DNA of 64,000 bases from Streptomyces bottropensis ATCC 25435 (GCF_000383595.1 NZ_KB911581.1:2920265-2984264); one strand, 5' to 3'; counted from the stretch's first letter, positions 40,796 to 49,735 are shown. Numbers and translations are program-made. Notes: a model not told the origin generated them from the letters alone.

Positions 40796-42181
40796 ATGCC
40801 GACGAACCGACGACTGCTGACCGCACTGGCCGGCGCCGCCCTGCTGATCGGAGGCGTGTCGGGACCGGCCGTGTCCGATGAGGCGGGCCGCTCCGGGGGT
40901 CACGAGGACGAACGCCGGGTGCTGGTCTTCTCCAAGACGGCAGGCTTCCGCCACGACTCGATCCCCGAGGGCGTCACGGCCGTACGGGAACTGGGCGCGG
41001 CCCACGGCTTCGCGGTCGACGCCACGGAGGACGCCGGCGCCTTCACCGCCCGCAACCTCGGGCGCTACGACGCCGTGGTGTTCCTCTCGACGACGGGTGA
41101 CGTCCTCGACCCGGCCCAACAGGGCGCGTTCGAGCGGTACATCAAAGGCGGGGGCGCCTACGTAGGCGTCCACGCCGCCGCCGACACCGAGTACGACTGG
41201 GCCTTCTACGGCGGACTCGCGGGCGCGTACTTCCAGTCGCACCCCGCGATCCAGCCCGCCACGGTCGACGTCGAGGACCACGCCCACCCGGCCACCGCCG
41301 GACTGGGCGCGACCTGGAACCGCACGGACGAGTGGTACAACTACCGCTCCAACCCCCGTGAACGGGCCCATGTCCTCGCCTCGCTCGACGAGTCGTCGTA
41401 CAGCGGCGGCACCATGAAAGGCGACCATCCCATCGCCTGGTGCCAGAACTACCAGGGCGGCCGCGCCTTCTACACCGGTGGCGGCCACACCAAGGCGTCC
41501 TTCGCCGAACCCGCCTTCCGGCAGCATCTGCTCGGCGGTATCCGGTGGGCGATCGGCGAGTCCCGCGCCGACTGCCGCCCGGAGAACGGGTACCGGCCGC
41601 TGTTCGACGGAACCTCCCTGGACGGCTGGCGGCAGGCGGGACCCGGCTCGTTCACCCTGTCCGACGACGGCACGATCACGTCGTCCGGCGGGATGGGCAT
41701 GCTCTGGTACGCCGGCCGGAGCTTCGGGTCGTACTCCCTGAAGCTCGACTGGAGGATGTCCGGCGCCTCGGGCGACGACAACTCCGGGGTGTTCGTGGGC
41801 TTCCCGCCCTCGGACGACCCCTGGTCGGCCGTGAACAACGGCTACGAGGTCCAGATCGACGCCACGGACGTATCCGAGAGGACCACCGGGTCCGTCTACG
41901 GCTTCCGGTCCGCCCACATCAGGAAGCGCGACCGCGCCCTGAACCCGCCGGGTGAGTGGAACACGTACGAGATCCGCGTGGAGGGCGAGCGTCTGCGCGT
42001 CTGGCTCAACGGCAAGAAGATCAACGATTTCACCAACACCGATCCGGTACGGAGTCTGCGCGAGGGGCACGTCGGCCTCCAGAACCACGGGGCCGGGGAC
42101 CAGGTGTCCTTCCGTGACGTCCGGATCAAGGAACTGCCCGCACGGGCCGCCGACCGGGCGGACCCGCCGCCGGGCGACTGA
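40796..42181 (+). CDS. Secreted ThuA domain + DUF1080 (3-keto-glycoside hydrolase-like) protein
   Basis: 461 residues with a signal peptide (RRLLTALAGAALLIGGVSGPAVS, about 1-28). Residues 40-260 form a ThuA/trehalose-utilisation domain of glutamine-amidotransferase-like fold: RRVLVFSKTAGFRHDSIPEGV, GGGAYVGVHAAADTEYDW, FQSHPAIQ and GRAFYTGGGHTKASF. Residues about 265-450 are a DUF1080 concanavalin-like domain: YRPLFDGTSLDGWRQ, NSGVFVGFPP, GEWNTYEIRVEGERL and GHVGLQNHGAGDQVSFRDVRI. DUF1080 proteins are now tied to cleavage of 3-keto-glycosides made by dehydrogenases, which would match the neighbouring secreted dehydrogenase and the cytosolic oxidoreductase of this locus. A strong terminator follows. 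Confidence 0.9.
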   Translation: MPTNRRLLTALAGAALLIGGVSGPAVSDEAGRSGGHEDERRVLVFSKTAGFRHDSIPEGVTAVRELGAAHGFAVDATEDAGAFTARNLGRYDAVVFLSTTGDVLDPAQQGAFERYIKGGGAYVGVHAAADTEYDWAFYGGLAGAYFQSHPAIQPATVDVEDHAHPATAGLGATWNRTDEWYNYRSNPRERAHVLASLDESSYSGGTMKGDHPIAWCQNYQGGRAFYTGGGHTKASFAEPAFRQHLLGGIRWAIGESRADCRPENGYRPLFDGTSLDGWRQAGPGSFTLSDDGTITSSGGMGMLWYAGRSFGSYSLKLDWRMSGASGDDNSGVFVGFPPSDDPWSAVNNGYEVQIDATDVSERTTGSVYGFRSAHIRKRDRALNPPGEWNTYEIRVEGERLRVWLNGKKINDFTNTDPVRSLREGHVGLQNHGAGDQVSFRDVRIKELPARAADRADPPPGD

Positions 42182-42183
42182 GC

Positions 42184-42221
42184 GACGGCGGGCGGGGGAC
42201 GCCGGACCTCCGCCCGCCGTC
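42184..42221 (+). terminator. Rho-independent-like terminator after the ThuA/DUF1080 gene
   Basis: GACGGCGGGCGG and CCGCCCGCCGTC form a perfect 12-bp stem, followed by a pyrimidine-rich tract with several T runs. It starts three bases after the stop and separates the secreted proteins from the ebo-like operon. Confidence 0.75.
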
Positions 42222-42306
42222 CTGTCCCTTCTCCCTTTTCTGTTCCCTCTTCCCCCACGGAGGGTTCCCGGCCCTTCCCACCCCTGGCCCGACGAGGAGG
42301 CTGCCC

Positions 42307-43554
42307 ATGTCCGCGTCCGTGTCCGTCACCCCACCGAGCGTCGGCGTCTGGCTGATCGGAGCACGGGGTTCCGTCGCCACCACCGTCGTCGCGGGCTGCG
42401 CGGCCGTCACGGCGGGCCTGCACGCCCCGACGGGCATGGTCACCGAGACCCCCCTCTTCGCCGGGACGCGCCTTGTGCCCCTGTCCGCCCTCGCCTTCGG
42501 CGGCCACGACACGGTCGACTGCCCCCTGCCCAAACGGGCCGAGGCCCTCGCGGCCGGGGGCGTCCTGCCGCACGGCCTTCCGGCGGCCGTCGCAGCCGAA
42601 CTGGCCGTCGCCGACCGGGAGATCAGGCCCGGCGGCCCCCTCCCGGGCGACACCAGGACCCCCGACGAGCTGATCTCCTCCCACGCCGCCGACATCCAGG
42701 ACTTCGTACGCCGCCGGAACCTGACCCGGGCCGTGGTGGTCAACGTCGCCTCCACGGAACCCGCGCCCACCGGCGCCGCCCTTCCTCCCAGCTCCCTCTA
42801 CGCGGCGGCCGCCCTCCGCGCGGGCTGCCCCTACGTCAACTTCACCCCCTCGACCGGTCTCCACCACCCGCTACTGGCCCCGCTCGCCGTCTCCGCCGGA
42901 CTCCCGTACGCGGGCCGCGACGGCAAGACCGGCCAGACCCTGCTCCGGTCCGTCCTCGGCCCGATGTTCGCCCAGCGGGCCCTGGCCGTCCGGGCCTGGT
43001 CCGGCACCAACCTCCTCGGCGGGGGTGACGGCGCCGCCCTCGCCGACCCGGCCGCCGCGGCTGCCAAGAACGCCGGCAAGGAACGCGTCCTGACCGACAG
43101 CCTGGGCGCCACCCCCGAGGGCGAGACCCATATCGACGACGTTCCCGCCCTCGGCGACTGGAAGACCGCCTGGGACCACATCGCCTTCGACGGTTTCCTC
43201 GGCACCCGGATGGTCCTCCAGACCACCTGGCAGGGCTGCGACTCCGCCCTCGCCGCCCCTCTGGTCCTGGACCTCGCCCGCCTCCTGGCCGGGGCCCACG
43301 CGGCGGGCCTCACCGGGCCCCTCGCCGAGCTGGGCTTCTACTTCAAGGACCCGGTGGGGGACGGCCCGACGGCCCTGGGGGAGCAGTACGCGGCGCTGGC
43401 CGGGTTCGCAGAGCGGCTGCGGCCGGGGGCGAAACCCCGGACGCGGCCCCTGCGCGACCCGGAAGCCGGGCCGCAAGCCCCCGGGCCGGAAGCCGACCCG
43501 GAGGCCGAGCCGGAACCGGGGCGTGCGGCGCAACCGCGCGAGGAGACACGATGA
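42307..43554 (+). CDS. Inositol-3-phosphate synthase family protein heading the ebo-like operon
   Basis: 415 residues. An N-terminal NAD-binding glycine-rich segment, GVWLIGARGSVATTVVAG, is followed by NVASTEPAP, GRDGKTGQTLLRSVLGPMFA, GTNLLGGGDGAALADP and the family block GDWKTAWDHIAFDGFLGTRM, then TWQGCDSALAAPLVLDLARL. This matches myo-inositol-1-phosphate synthases, which cyclise a hexose phosphate through NAD-dependent oxidation. The last 45 residues are a Pro/Glu/Ala-rich tail that looks non-conserved, possibly the scar of a lost neighbour. It overlaps the next gene by ATGA. Its product may be a cyclitol building block for the ebo-linked pathway; plain inositol supply is also possible. 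Confidence 0.85.
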   Translation: MSASVSVTPPSVGVWLIGARGSVATTVVAGCAAVTAGLHAPTGMVTETPLFAGTRLVPLSALAFGGHDTVDCPLPKRAEALAAGGVLPHGLPAAVAAELAVADREIRPGGPLPGDTRTPDELISSHAADIQDFVRRRNLTRAVVVNVASTEPAPTGAALPPSSLYAAAALRAGCPYVNFTPSTGLHHPLLAPLAVSAGLPYAGRDGKTGQTLLRSVLGPMFAQRALAVRAWSGTNLLGGGDGAALADPAAAAAKNAGKERVLTDSLGATPEGETHIDDVPALGDWKTAWDHIAFDGFLGTRMVLQTTWQGCDSALAAPLVLDLARLLAGAHAAGLTGPLAELGFYFKDPVGDGPTALGEQYAALAGFAERLRPGAKPRTRPLRDPEAGPQAPGPEADPEAEPEPGRAAQPREETR

Positions 43555-44453
43555 GCCGCCACGACACCCCCCTCTCCTTCGGCTACGGCACCAACGGCCT
43601 CGCCGACCTCCGACTGGACGACGCCCTCGCCCTCCTCGCCGACCTCGGCTACGACGGCGTCGGTCTGACGCTCGACCACATGCACCTCGACCCGCTCGCC
43701 CCCGACCTCGCCGCCCGCACCCGGCGCCTCGCCCGCCGACTGGACGCCCTCGGCCTGACCGTCACCGTGGAGACCGGCGCCCGCTATGTGCTCGACCCGC
43801 GCCGCAAACACGGCCCCACGCTGCTGGACGCCGACCCCGACGACCGTGCCCGCCGGGCCGACCTGCTGCTCCGCGCCATACGGGTCGCCACCGAACTCGG
43901 CGCCCACGCCGTGCACTGCTTCAGCGGCGTCGCCCCGCCCGGCACGGACGAGGACACCGCCTGGAAACGTCTGCCCGACGCGCTCACCCCCGTCCTCGAC
44001 GCCGCCACCGCCGCCGGCGTCCCCCTCGCGATCGAACCCGAACCCGGTCACCTCCTCGCCACGCTCGCCGACTTCCATCGCCTGCGCGAGACCCTCGGGG
44101 ACCCCGCCGCCCTCGGCCTCACCCTGGACATCGGTCACTGCCAGTGCCTCGAACCCCTCCCTCCCGCCGACTGCGTCCGCGCCGCCGCGCCCTGGGTCCG
44201 CCACGTCCAGATCGAGGACATGCGACGCGGCGTCCACGAGCACCTCCCCCTCGGCGAGGGCGAGATCGACTTCCCGTCCGTCCTCGCGGCGCTGGCCGCC
44301 GTCGACCACCGAGCCCTGACCGTCGTCGAACTGCCCCGCCACTCCCACGCCGGCCCGCACTTCGCCGAGCAGTCCCTCGCGTTCCTCGAACGGTCCCTCG
44401 GCCTCCGCCACAGCGCGACCGGCCGCACCATCCTTCCCGGGAGCACCCCGTGA
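43551..44453 (+). CDS. Sugar phosphate isomerase/epimerase (TIM barrel) of the ebo-like operon
   Basis: A 300-residue xylose-isomerase-like TIM barrel. It opens LSFGYGTNGLADLRLDDALALLADLGYDGVGLT. Metal-site residues appear in PLAIEPEPGHLL, LGLTLDIGHCQCLE, VRHVQIEDMRRGVHEHLPLGEGEIDF and TVVELPRHSHAG. It overlaps the genes on both sides by four bases (ATGA and GTGA), so translation of the whole set is coupled. The substrate is unknown, likely a sugar or cyclitol phosphate in the same pathway. Confidence 0.88.
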   Translation: MSRHDTPLSFGYGTNGLADLRLDDALALLADLGYDGVGLTLDHMHLDPLAPDLAARTRRLARRLDALGLTVTVETGARYVLDPRRKHGPTLLDADPDDRARRADLLLRAIRVATELGAHAVHCFSGVAPPGTDEDTAWKRLPDALTPVLDAATAAGVPLAIEPEPGHLLATLADFHRLRETLGDPAALGLTLDIGHCQCLEPLPPADCVRAAAPWVRHVQIEDMRRGVHEHLPLGEGEIDFPSVLAALAAVDHRALTVVELPRHSHAGPHFAEQSLAFLERSLGLRHSATGRTILPGSTP

Positions 44454-45160
44454 TCCACCACCACACCCCGGCCGGACCGACGGCCCACCCGGCGCACACC
44501 GCTCCCGCCGACCTGCACCGCCACCTCGACGCCCACCTCACCGAGGGCGCCCGCACCTGGCTGGCACGGGCGCTCGACGAGGCCGCCGACCATCCGGGCA
44601 CCCATGGCCCCCTCGCCGTCTGGGAGCTGCGCCTCGCCGAGGCCGGCCGGCGCTGCGGCACCGAACACGCCGACGCCGTCCGCGTCCTGATCCTGCACGC
44701 GGCCCGCGCCGACGCCGACGCCCTCACCCGGGTCTACGACCAGGGCACCGCCGACGAACGCAGAGCGGTGCTCCACGCGCTGCCGCACCTCGTGCCCGGC
44801 CCCGAGGCGCTGCACCTCGTCGAGGACGCCCTGCGGACCAACGACACCCGTCTCGTCGCCGCCGCACTCGGCCCGTACGCCGCCCGCCGTCTGGCCCCGC
44901 ACCACTGGCGGCACGCCGTGCTCAAGTGCCTGTTCACCGGTGTGCGCGTCGACGAGATCACCGACCTGGCCCGCCGCTCCCGCGGAGATGGCGAACTCGC
45001 CCGCATGCTCGGCGCCTTCGCCGAGGAACGCACCGCCGCGGGCCGTCCCGTACCCGAGGACCTGCACCGCGTCCTGGCCCTGACCGAGCCCCCACCGGCC
45101 GACGAGCACGACCTCGACAGCGCCCACGGCATCCACGGCACTCACGGCAAGGAGTCCTGA
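44450..45160 (+). CDS. eboA: EboA domain-containing protein
   Basis: 236 residues, all-helical and soluble. Typical EboA features are GARTWLARALDEA at the start, then the repeat-like helices RVLILHAARADADALTRVYDQGTADERRAVLHALPHL and VDEITDLARRSRGDGELARMLGAFAEER. GTG at 44450 overlaps the previous stop as GTGA. EboA has no known enzymatic role. It always travels with the TatD-like EboB and the EboE/EboF genes, as here. The identity rests mostly on this shared order plus the helical pattern, and is fairly good. Confidence 0.78.
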   Translation: MIHHHTPAGPTAHPAHTAPADLHRHLDAHLTEGARTWLARALDEAADHPGTHGPLAVWELRLAEAGRRCGTEHADAVRVLILHAARADADALTRVYDQGTADERRAVLHALPHLVPGPEALHLVEDALRTNDTRLVAAALGPYAARRLAPHHWRHAVLKCLFTGVRVDEITDLARRSRGDGELARMLGAFAEERTAAGRPVPEDLHRVLALTEPPPADEHDLDSAHGIHGTHGKES

Positions 45161-46008
45161 TGCGCATCTTCGACCCCCACATCCACATGACGTCACGCAC
45201 CACCGACGACTACGAGGCGATGCACGAGGCGGGCGTGCGCGCGGTCGTCGAGCCGGCCTTCTGGCTGGGCCAGCCCCGCACGTCGGCCGCCTCCTTCGTC
45301 GACTACTTCGACTCCCTGCTGGGCTGGGAGCCCTTCCGCGCCGCCCAGTACGGCATCGCCCACCACTGCGCCCTCGCCCTCAACCCCAAGGAGGCGAACG
45401 ACCCGCGGTGCACACCGGTGCTAGACCTGCTGCCCCGCTATCTGCTCAAGGACCGGGTCGTCGCCGTCGGAGAGATCGGCTACGACTCCATGACCCCGGC
45501 CGAGGACCACGCACTCGAACACCAGCTGCAACTGGCCGCCGACCACGGCCTGCCCGCCCTCGTCCACACCCCGCACCGGGACAAGCTCGCCGGTCTGCGC
45601 CGCACCCTGGACGCCGTACGGGCCTCCGCCCTGCCCGTCGAGCGGGTGCTGCTCGACCACCTCAACGAGACCACCGTCAAGGAGGCCAGGGACAGCGGCG
45701 CCTGGCTCGGTTTCTCCGTCTACCCGGACACCAAGATGGACGAGGAACGCATGGTCGCCGTCCTCAAGGAGTCCGGCCCGGAGAAAGTCCTCGTCAACTC
45801 CGCCGCCGACTGGGGCAGAAGCGACCCCCTCAAGACCCGCAAGGTCGCGGACGCGCTGCTCGCCGCCGGGTTCGACGAGGACGACACCGACCTCGTGCTG
45901 TGGCGCAACCCCGTCGCCTTCTACGGACTCAGCGGGCGCCTCGCCCTGGACGTCACCGCCACGGACCCCACGCACGAGGGCAACAGCATCCTGCGCGGCG
46001 GTGAGTGA
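45160..46008 (+). CDS. eboB: TatD family metal-dependent hydrolase EboB
   Basis: A 282-residue TIM-barrel hydrolase of the TatD/amidohydrolase type. Metal ligands: His-x-His in FDPHIHMTSR, Glu in VVAVGEIGYDSM, His in PALVHTPHRDK, His in VLLDHLNETT and the late Asp in NSAADWGRSDPLK. The start is ATG at 45160, overlapping the stop of eboA as TGATG with GGAG just before. It was reported as part of the ebo operons of cyanobacteria, Pseudomonas and some eukaryotic algae, where it is needed for an uncharacterised metabolite pathway. The actual substrate is unknown. Confidence 0.85.
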   Translation: MRIFDPHIHMTSRTTDDYEAMHEAGVRAVVEPAFWLGQPRTSAASFVDYFDSLLGWEPFRAAQYGIAHHCALALNPKEANDPRCTPVLDLLPRYLLKDRVVAVGEIGYDSMTPAEDHALEHQLQLAADHGLPALVHTPHRDKLAGLRRTLDAVRASALPVERVLLDHLNETTVKEARDSGAWLGFSVYPDTKMDEERMVAVLKESGPEKVLVNSAADWGRSDPLKTRKVADALLAAGFDEDDTDLVLWRNPVAFYGLSGRLALDVTATDPTHEGNSILRGGE

Positions 46009-46011
46009 CCC

Positions 46012-47181
46012 GTGCGCTTCCGCCACCCCGACGGCTCCACCGTCCACCTCGCCTACTGCACCAACGTGCACCCCGCCGAGACCCTCGACGGCGTCCTCGC
46101 CCAGCTGCGCGACCACTGCGAGCCCGTACGCCGCCGCCTCGGCCGCGACCGCCTCGGCATCGGCCTCTGGCTGGCCAGGGACGCCGCCACGGCCCTGGTG
46201 ACCGACCCGTCCGCCCTGCGCGGCCTGCGCGCCGAACTCGACCGGCGCGGCCTGGAGGTCGTCACCCTCAACGGCTTCCCCTACGAGGGCTTCGGCGCCG
46301 AAGAGGTCAAGTACCGCGTGTACCGGCCCGACTGGGCCGACCCCGAGCGCCTCGACCACACCACCTCCCTCGCCCGTGTCCTCGCCCGGCTGCTCCCCGA
46401 CGACGTGACCGAGGGCACCATCTCCACTCTCCCCCTGGCCTGGCGCACCGCCTACGACGACAGCCGCGCCGCCCGCGCCCACGCCGCCCTGCGCACTCTC
46501 GCCGAACGCCTCGACGCCGTGGCCGAGCTGACCGGCCGCTCCATCCGCGTCGGCCTGGAACCCGAACCCGGCTGCACCGTGGAGACGACCGCCGACGCCA
46601 TCGTCCCGCTGACCGCCCTCGGCCACGACCGCATCGGTGTCTGCGTCGACACCTGCCACCTCGCCACCTCCTTCGAAGACCCGCACACCGCCCTGGACGC
46701 GCTCACCCGAGCCCGCGTCCCCGTCGTCAAATCCCAGCTGTCCGCCGCCCTGCACGCCGAACACCCGCACCTCCCCGAGGTCCGCGAGGCCCTCGCCGCC
46801 TTCGCCGAGCCCCGCTTCCTGCACCAGACCCGCACCCGCTCCGCCGCCGGCCTGCGCGGCACCGACGACCTCGGCGAGGCGCTGGAGGGCGACACCCTGC
46901 CCGACGCCTCCCCCTGGCGCTCCCACTTCCACGTCCCGCTCCACGCGGCCCCCGCCGCACCCCTCACCTCCACGCTCCCGGTCCTCAAGGCCGCCCTCGC
47001 CCACCTCGTCGGCGGCCCCCACCCCCTCACCCGCCATCTGGAGGTCGAGACCTACACCTGGCAGGCCCTGCCACCGGAGCTGCGCCCCGGCACCCGCGCC
47101 CAGCTCGCCGACGGCATCGCCGCCGAACTCGCCCTCGCCCGGGACCTGTTGACGGACCTCGGCCTCAAGGAGCTGCCATGA
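46012..47181 (+). CDS. eboE: EboE-type metabolite traffic protein (xylose-isomerase-like TIM barrel)
   Basis: 389 residues. The opening VHLAYCTNVHPAETLDGVLAQL is the hallmark of EboE. VVTLNGFPYEGFGAEEVKYRVYRPDWADPERLD is another highly conserved stretch. Metal-site residues lie in IRVGLEPEPGCTVET, GVCVDTCHLATSF and HFHVPLHAAP, and it ends with LEVETYTWQALPP. It starts with GTG three bases after the TatD gene and overlaps the next gene by ATGA. EboE proteins are needed for moving scytonemin precursors across the cell in cyanobacteria. Here there are no scytonemin genes, so the metabolite differs. The family call is strong. Confidence 0.88.
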   Translation: MRFRHPDGSTVHLAYCTNVHPAETLDGVLAQLRDHCEPVRRRLGRDRLGIGLWLARDAATALVTDPSALRGLRAELDRRGLEVVTLNGFPYEGFGAEEVKYRVYRPDWADPERLDHTTSLARVLARLLPDDVTEGTISTLPLAWRTAYDDSRAARAHAALRTLAERLDAVAELTGRSIRVGLEPEPGCTVETTADAIVPLTALGHDRIGVCVDTCHLATSFEDPHTALDALTRARVPVVKSQLSAALHAEHPHLPEVREALAAFAEPRFLHQTRTRSAAGLRGTDDLGEALEGDTLPDASPWRSHFHVPLHAAPAAPLTSTLPVLKAALAHLVGGPHPLTRHLEVETYTWQALPPELRPGTRAQLADGIAAELALARDLLTDLGLKELP

Positions 47182-48611
47182 GCCGGGACGACACCGCCCC
47201 GCACCCCGCAACGGCTTCCGCGCCCGCGTCCGGCCCCACCCCTCTCCTCGTCCTGGACGTCGTCGGCCTCACCCCCCGTCTCCTCGACCACATGCCCCAC
47301 CTCAAGGCCCTCGGGCAGTCAGGCTCCCGCGCCCCGCTCGGCACCGTGCTGCCCGCCGTCACCTGTGCCGCCCAGTCCACCTTCCTGACCGGCACGCTCC
47401 CCGCCGAGCACGGCATCGTCGGCAACGGCTGGTACTTCCGCGAACTCGGCGACGTCCTGCTGTGGCGCCAGCACAACGGCCTCGTCGTCGGCGACAAACT
47501 CTGGGACGCCGCCCGGCGCGTCCACCCCGGCTACACGGTCGCCAACATCTGCTGGTGGTACGCCATGGGCGCCGACACCGACTTCACCGTCACCCCCCGT
47601 CCCGTCTACTACTCCGACGGCCGCAAGGAGCCCGACTGCTACACCCGGCCCCCGGCCCTGCACGACGAGCTCACCGACAGGCTCGGCACGTTCCCCCTGT
47701 TCCACTTCTGGGGACCGGGCGCCGACCTCGTCTCCAGCCGCTGGATCATCGACGCGACCCGCCACATCCTCCGCACCCGCCGCCCCGACCTGGCCCTGTG
47801 CTACCTCCCCCACCTCGACTACGACCTGCAGCGCCACGGCCCCGACGACCCGCGCTCCCTGAAGGCGGCCGCCGACCTCGACCGGGCCGTGGCACCCTTG
47901 CTCGACGACGCCCGCGCGCAGGGCCGAACCGTCGTCGCGCTCTCCGAGTACGGCATCACCCGCGCCGACCGCCCCGTCGACATCAACCGCGCCCTGCGCC
48001 GCGCCGGCCTCCTGGAGGTGCACACCCAGGACGGCATGGAGTACCTCGACCCGATGGCCTCACGTGCCTTCGCGGTCGCCGACCACCAGATCGCCCACGT
48101 CTACGTACGCCGCCCCGAGGATATGGACGCCACCAGGGAAGCCCTCGCGGACCTGCCCGGTATCGATCAACTCCTCGACGACGAGGGCAAGAAGGCCCAC
48201 CACCTCGACCATCCGCGCTCCGGCGAACTCGTCGCCGTCGCGGAGCCGGACGCCTGGTTCACGTACTACTACTGGCTCGACGACGACCGTGCGCCCGACT
48301 TCGCGCGCACCGTCGAGATCCATCGCAAACCCGGCTACGACCCGGTCGAGCTGTTCATGGACCCGCTCGACCCGTATGTGAAGCTCAAGGCGGCCACGGC
48401 ACTGGCCCGCAAGAAACTGGGCCTGCGCTACCGCATGGCGGTCGTGCCGCTGGATCCCTCGCCTATTCGCGGCAGCCACGGCCGCCTGCCCACGAGCGAC
48501 GACGACGGTCCGCTCATCATCTGCTCCACCCCCCGAGCCGTCGGCGACCGCGTGGCGGCCACCGATGTGAAAGCACTCCTGCTGCGTCTGGCCGGTCTCC
48601 CCGACCGGTGA
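47178..48611 (+). CDS. eboF: EboF-type alkaline phosphatase superfamily (nucleotide pyrophosphatase-like) protein
   Basis: A 477-residue metallo-phosphoesterase of the nucleotide pyrophosphatase/phosphodiesterase group. LLVLDVVGLTPRLLDHMPHL holds the first metal Asp. LPAVTCAAQSTFLTGTLPAEHGIVGNGWYF carries the nucleophile region (VTCAAQS in place of TTTxxNH). YLPHLDYDLQRHGP and VVALSEYGITRADRP hold further ligands, and AVADHQIAHVYVR follows. It is cytosolic, since no signal is present. It would cut a phosphate or nucleotide ester in the ebo pathway. It overlaps eboE by four bases and is followed, after 80 bases, by a separate Tat-exported epimerase gene. Confidence 0.86.
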   Translation: MSRDDTAPHPATASAPASGPTPLLVLDVVGLTPRLLDHMPHLKALGQSGSRAPLGTVLPAVTCAAQSTFLTGTLPAEHGIVGNGWYFRELGDVLLWRQHNGLVVGDKLWDAARRVHPGYTVANICWWYAMGADTDFTVTPRPVYYSDGRKEPDCYTRPPALHDELTDRLGTFPLFHFWGPGADLVSSRWIIDATRHILRTRRPDLALCYLPHLDYDLQRHGPDDPRSLKAAADLDRAVAPLLDDARAQGRTVVALSEYGITRADRPVDINRALRRAGLLEVHTQDGMEYLDPMASRAFAVADHQIAHVYVRRPEDMDATREALADLPGIDQLLDDEGKKAHHLDHPRSGELVAVAEPDAWFTYYYWLDDDRAPDFARTVEIHRKPGYDPVELFMDPLDPYVKLKAATALARKKLGLRYRMAVVPLDPSPIRGSHGRLPTSDDDGPLIICSTPRAVGDRVAATDVKALLLRLAGLPDR

Positions 48612-48691
48612 CGAGCACCCCCATGTCCCGACTGGTCACAAGTGAAGCACTCACCACTGACAACGCCCGCCCACTCAGAGGAGTTCCAGGC

Positions 48692-49735
48692 ATGAGCCGC
48701 ACCGACAAGACGGATCCCGAACTCACCCACCGCCTCAGCAGACGAGGCATGCTCGGCGTCGCCGCGGGCGCCACCGTCGCCGCCCTGCTGGGCGCGGCCG
48801 CCCCCGCCCAGGCGGCCGCCGGCACCGAGGCGGCCGCCGCGGGCAAGGGCCGGGGCCGCCCCGTGCTCCCGCCCGGCCGCCTCGGCATCCAGCTCTACAG
48901 CCTCCGCGACAAGGTCTCCACCCTCGGCTTCGCCCCCGTCTTCGCCGAGCTGAAGAAGTACGGGTACGACGAGGTCGAGTTCGCCGGCTACACCCAGGGC
49001 TCGGCGGGCCCGATCACCCTCACCCAGCTCAAGCGGCTGGCCCGCAACCACGGCCTGAACCCGATCGGCAGCCACGTCGGCTACTACGCGAGCGACCCGA
49101 ACGCGTACACCTTCGCCCAGAACCTCACCAAGGTCCTCGACGACGCCCAGGCCCTCGGCCTGAAGCACATCGGCACCGCCGCCGGCCCCTTCCGATACGG
49201 GACGACCGTCGACGCGGTGAAGCGGGCCGCCCACGAGTTCAACACCTACGGCGCGGCCGCCAGGGCGCGGGGCATCAAGTTCTACCAGCACAACCACTCC
49301 GAGGAGTTCTCCTTCGCCACCGACAACCCCCAGGTCCGCCTCTACGACGTCCTGCTCCGCGAGACCGACCCCGACCTCGTCTTCCTGGAGATGGACATCT
49401 TCTGGGCGTACGTCGCCCAGTTCCGTTTCTCCAAGCGGCCCGACGGCACCGCCGCTCCCTTCGAGCCGCTCGACTACGTCCAGCGCCGCCCGGACCGATA
49501 CCCGCTGTTCCACGTCAAGGACGGCGAGAGCGACCCGTCGAACCCGTACGGCTACCGCATGACGGACGTCGGCGACGGCGACATCGACTACCAGAAGTTC
49601 ATCTCGGCCGTCAACGGTCTGAAGGGGTCCCGCCGCGCCCACCACTGGCAGGCCGAACACGACAACCCCACCGAGTCCTTCACCTTCGCCCGCCGCTCCA
49701 GCGAGCACCTGCACGCGCTGCGGGAGGAGAACTGA
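48692..49735 (+). CDS. Tat-exported sugar phosphate isomerase/epimerase-like protein
   Basis: 347 residues with a Tat signal: HRLSRRGMLGVAAGATVAALLGAAAPAQAAA (about 13-43). The mature part is a TIM barrel of the xylose-isomerase-like group: LGIQLYSLRDKVSTLGFAPVFAELKKYGYDEVEFAG, KFYQHNHSEEF, LVFLEMDIFWAYVA, PLFHVKDGESDP and HHWQAEHDNP. The acidic and His residues expected at the metal site are there. Export is unusual for a name that implies phosphate sugars; such secreted members may act on 3-keto-sugars. ATG at 48692 follows GAGGAG. It could be the last gene of the ebo-like set or a separate unit. A perfect hairpin follows. Confidence 0.88.
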   Translation: MSRTDKTDPELTHRLSRRGMLGVAAGATVAALLGAAAPAQAAAGTEAAAAGKGRGRPVLPPGRLGIQLYSLRDKVSTLGFAPVFAELKKYGYDEVEFAGYTQGSAGPITLTQLKRLARNHGLNPIGSHVGYYASDPNAYTFAQNLTKVLDDAQALGLKHIGTAAGPFRYGTTVDAVKRAAHEFNTYGAAARARGIKFYQHNHSEEFSFATDNPQVRLYDVLLRETDPDLVFLEMDIFWAYVAQFRFSKRPDGTAAPFEPLDYVQRRPDRYPLFHVKDGESDPSNPYGYRMTDVGDGDIDYQKFISAVNGLKGSRRAHHWQAEHDNPTESFTFARRSSEHLHALREEN

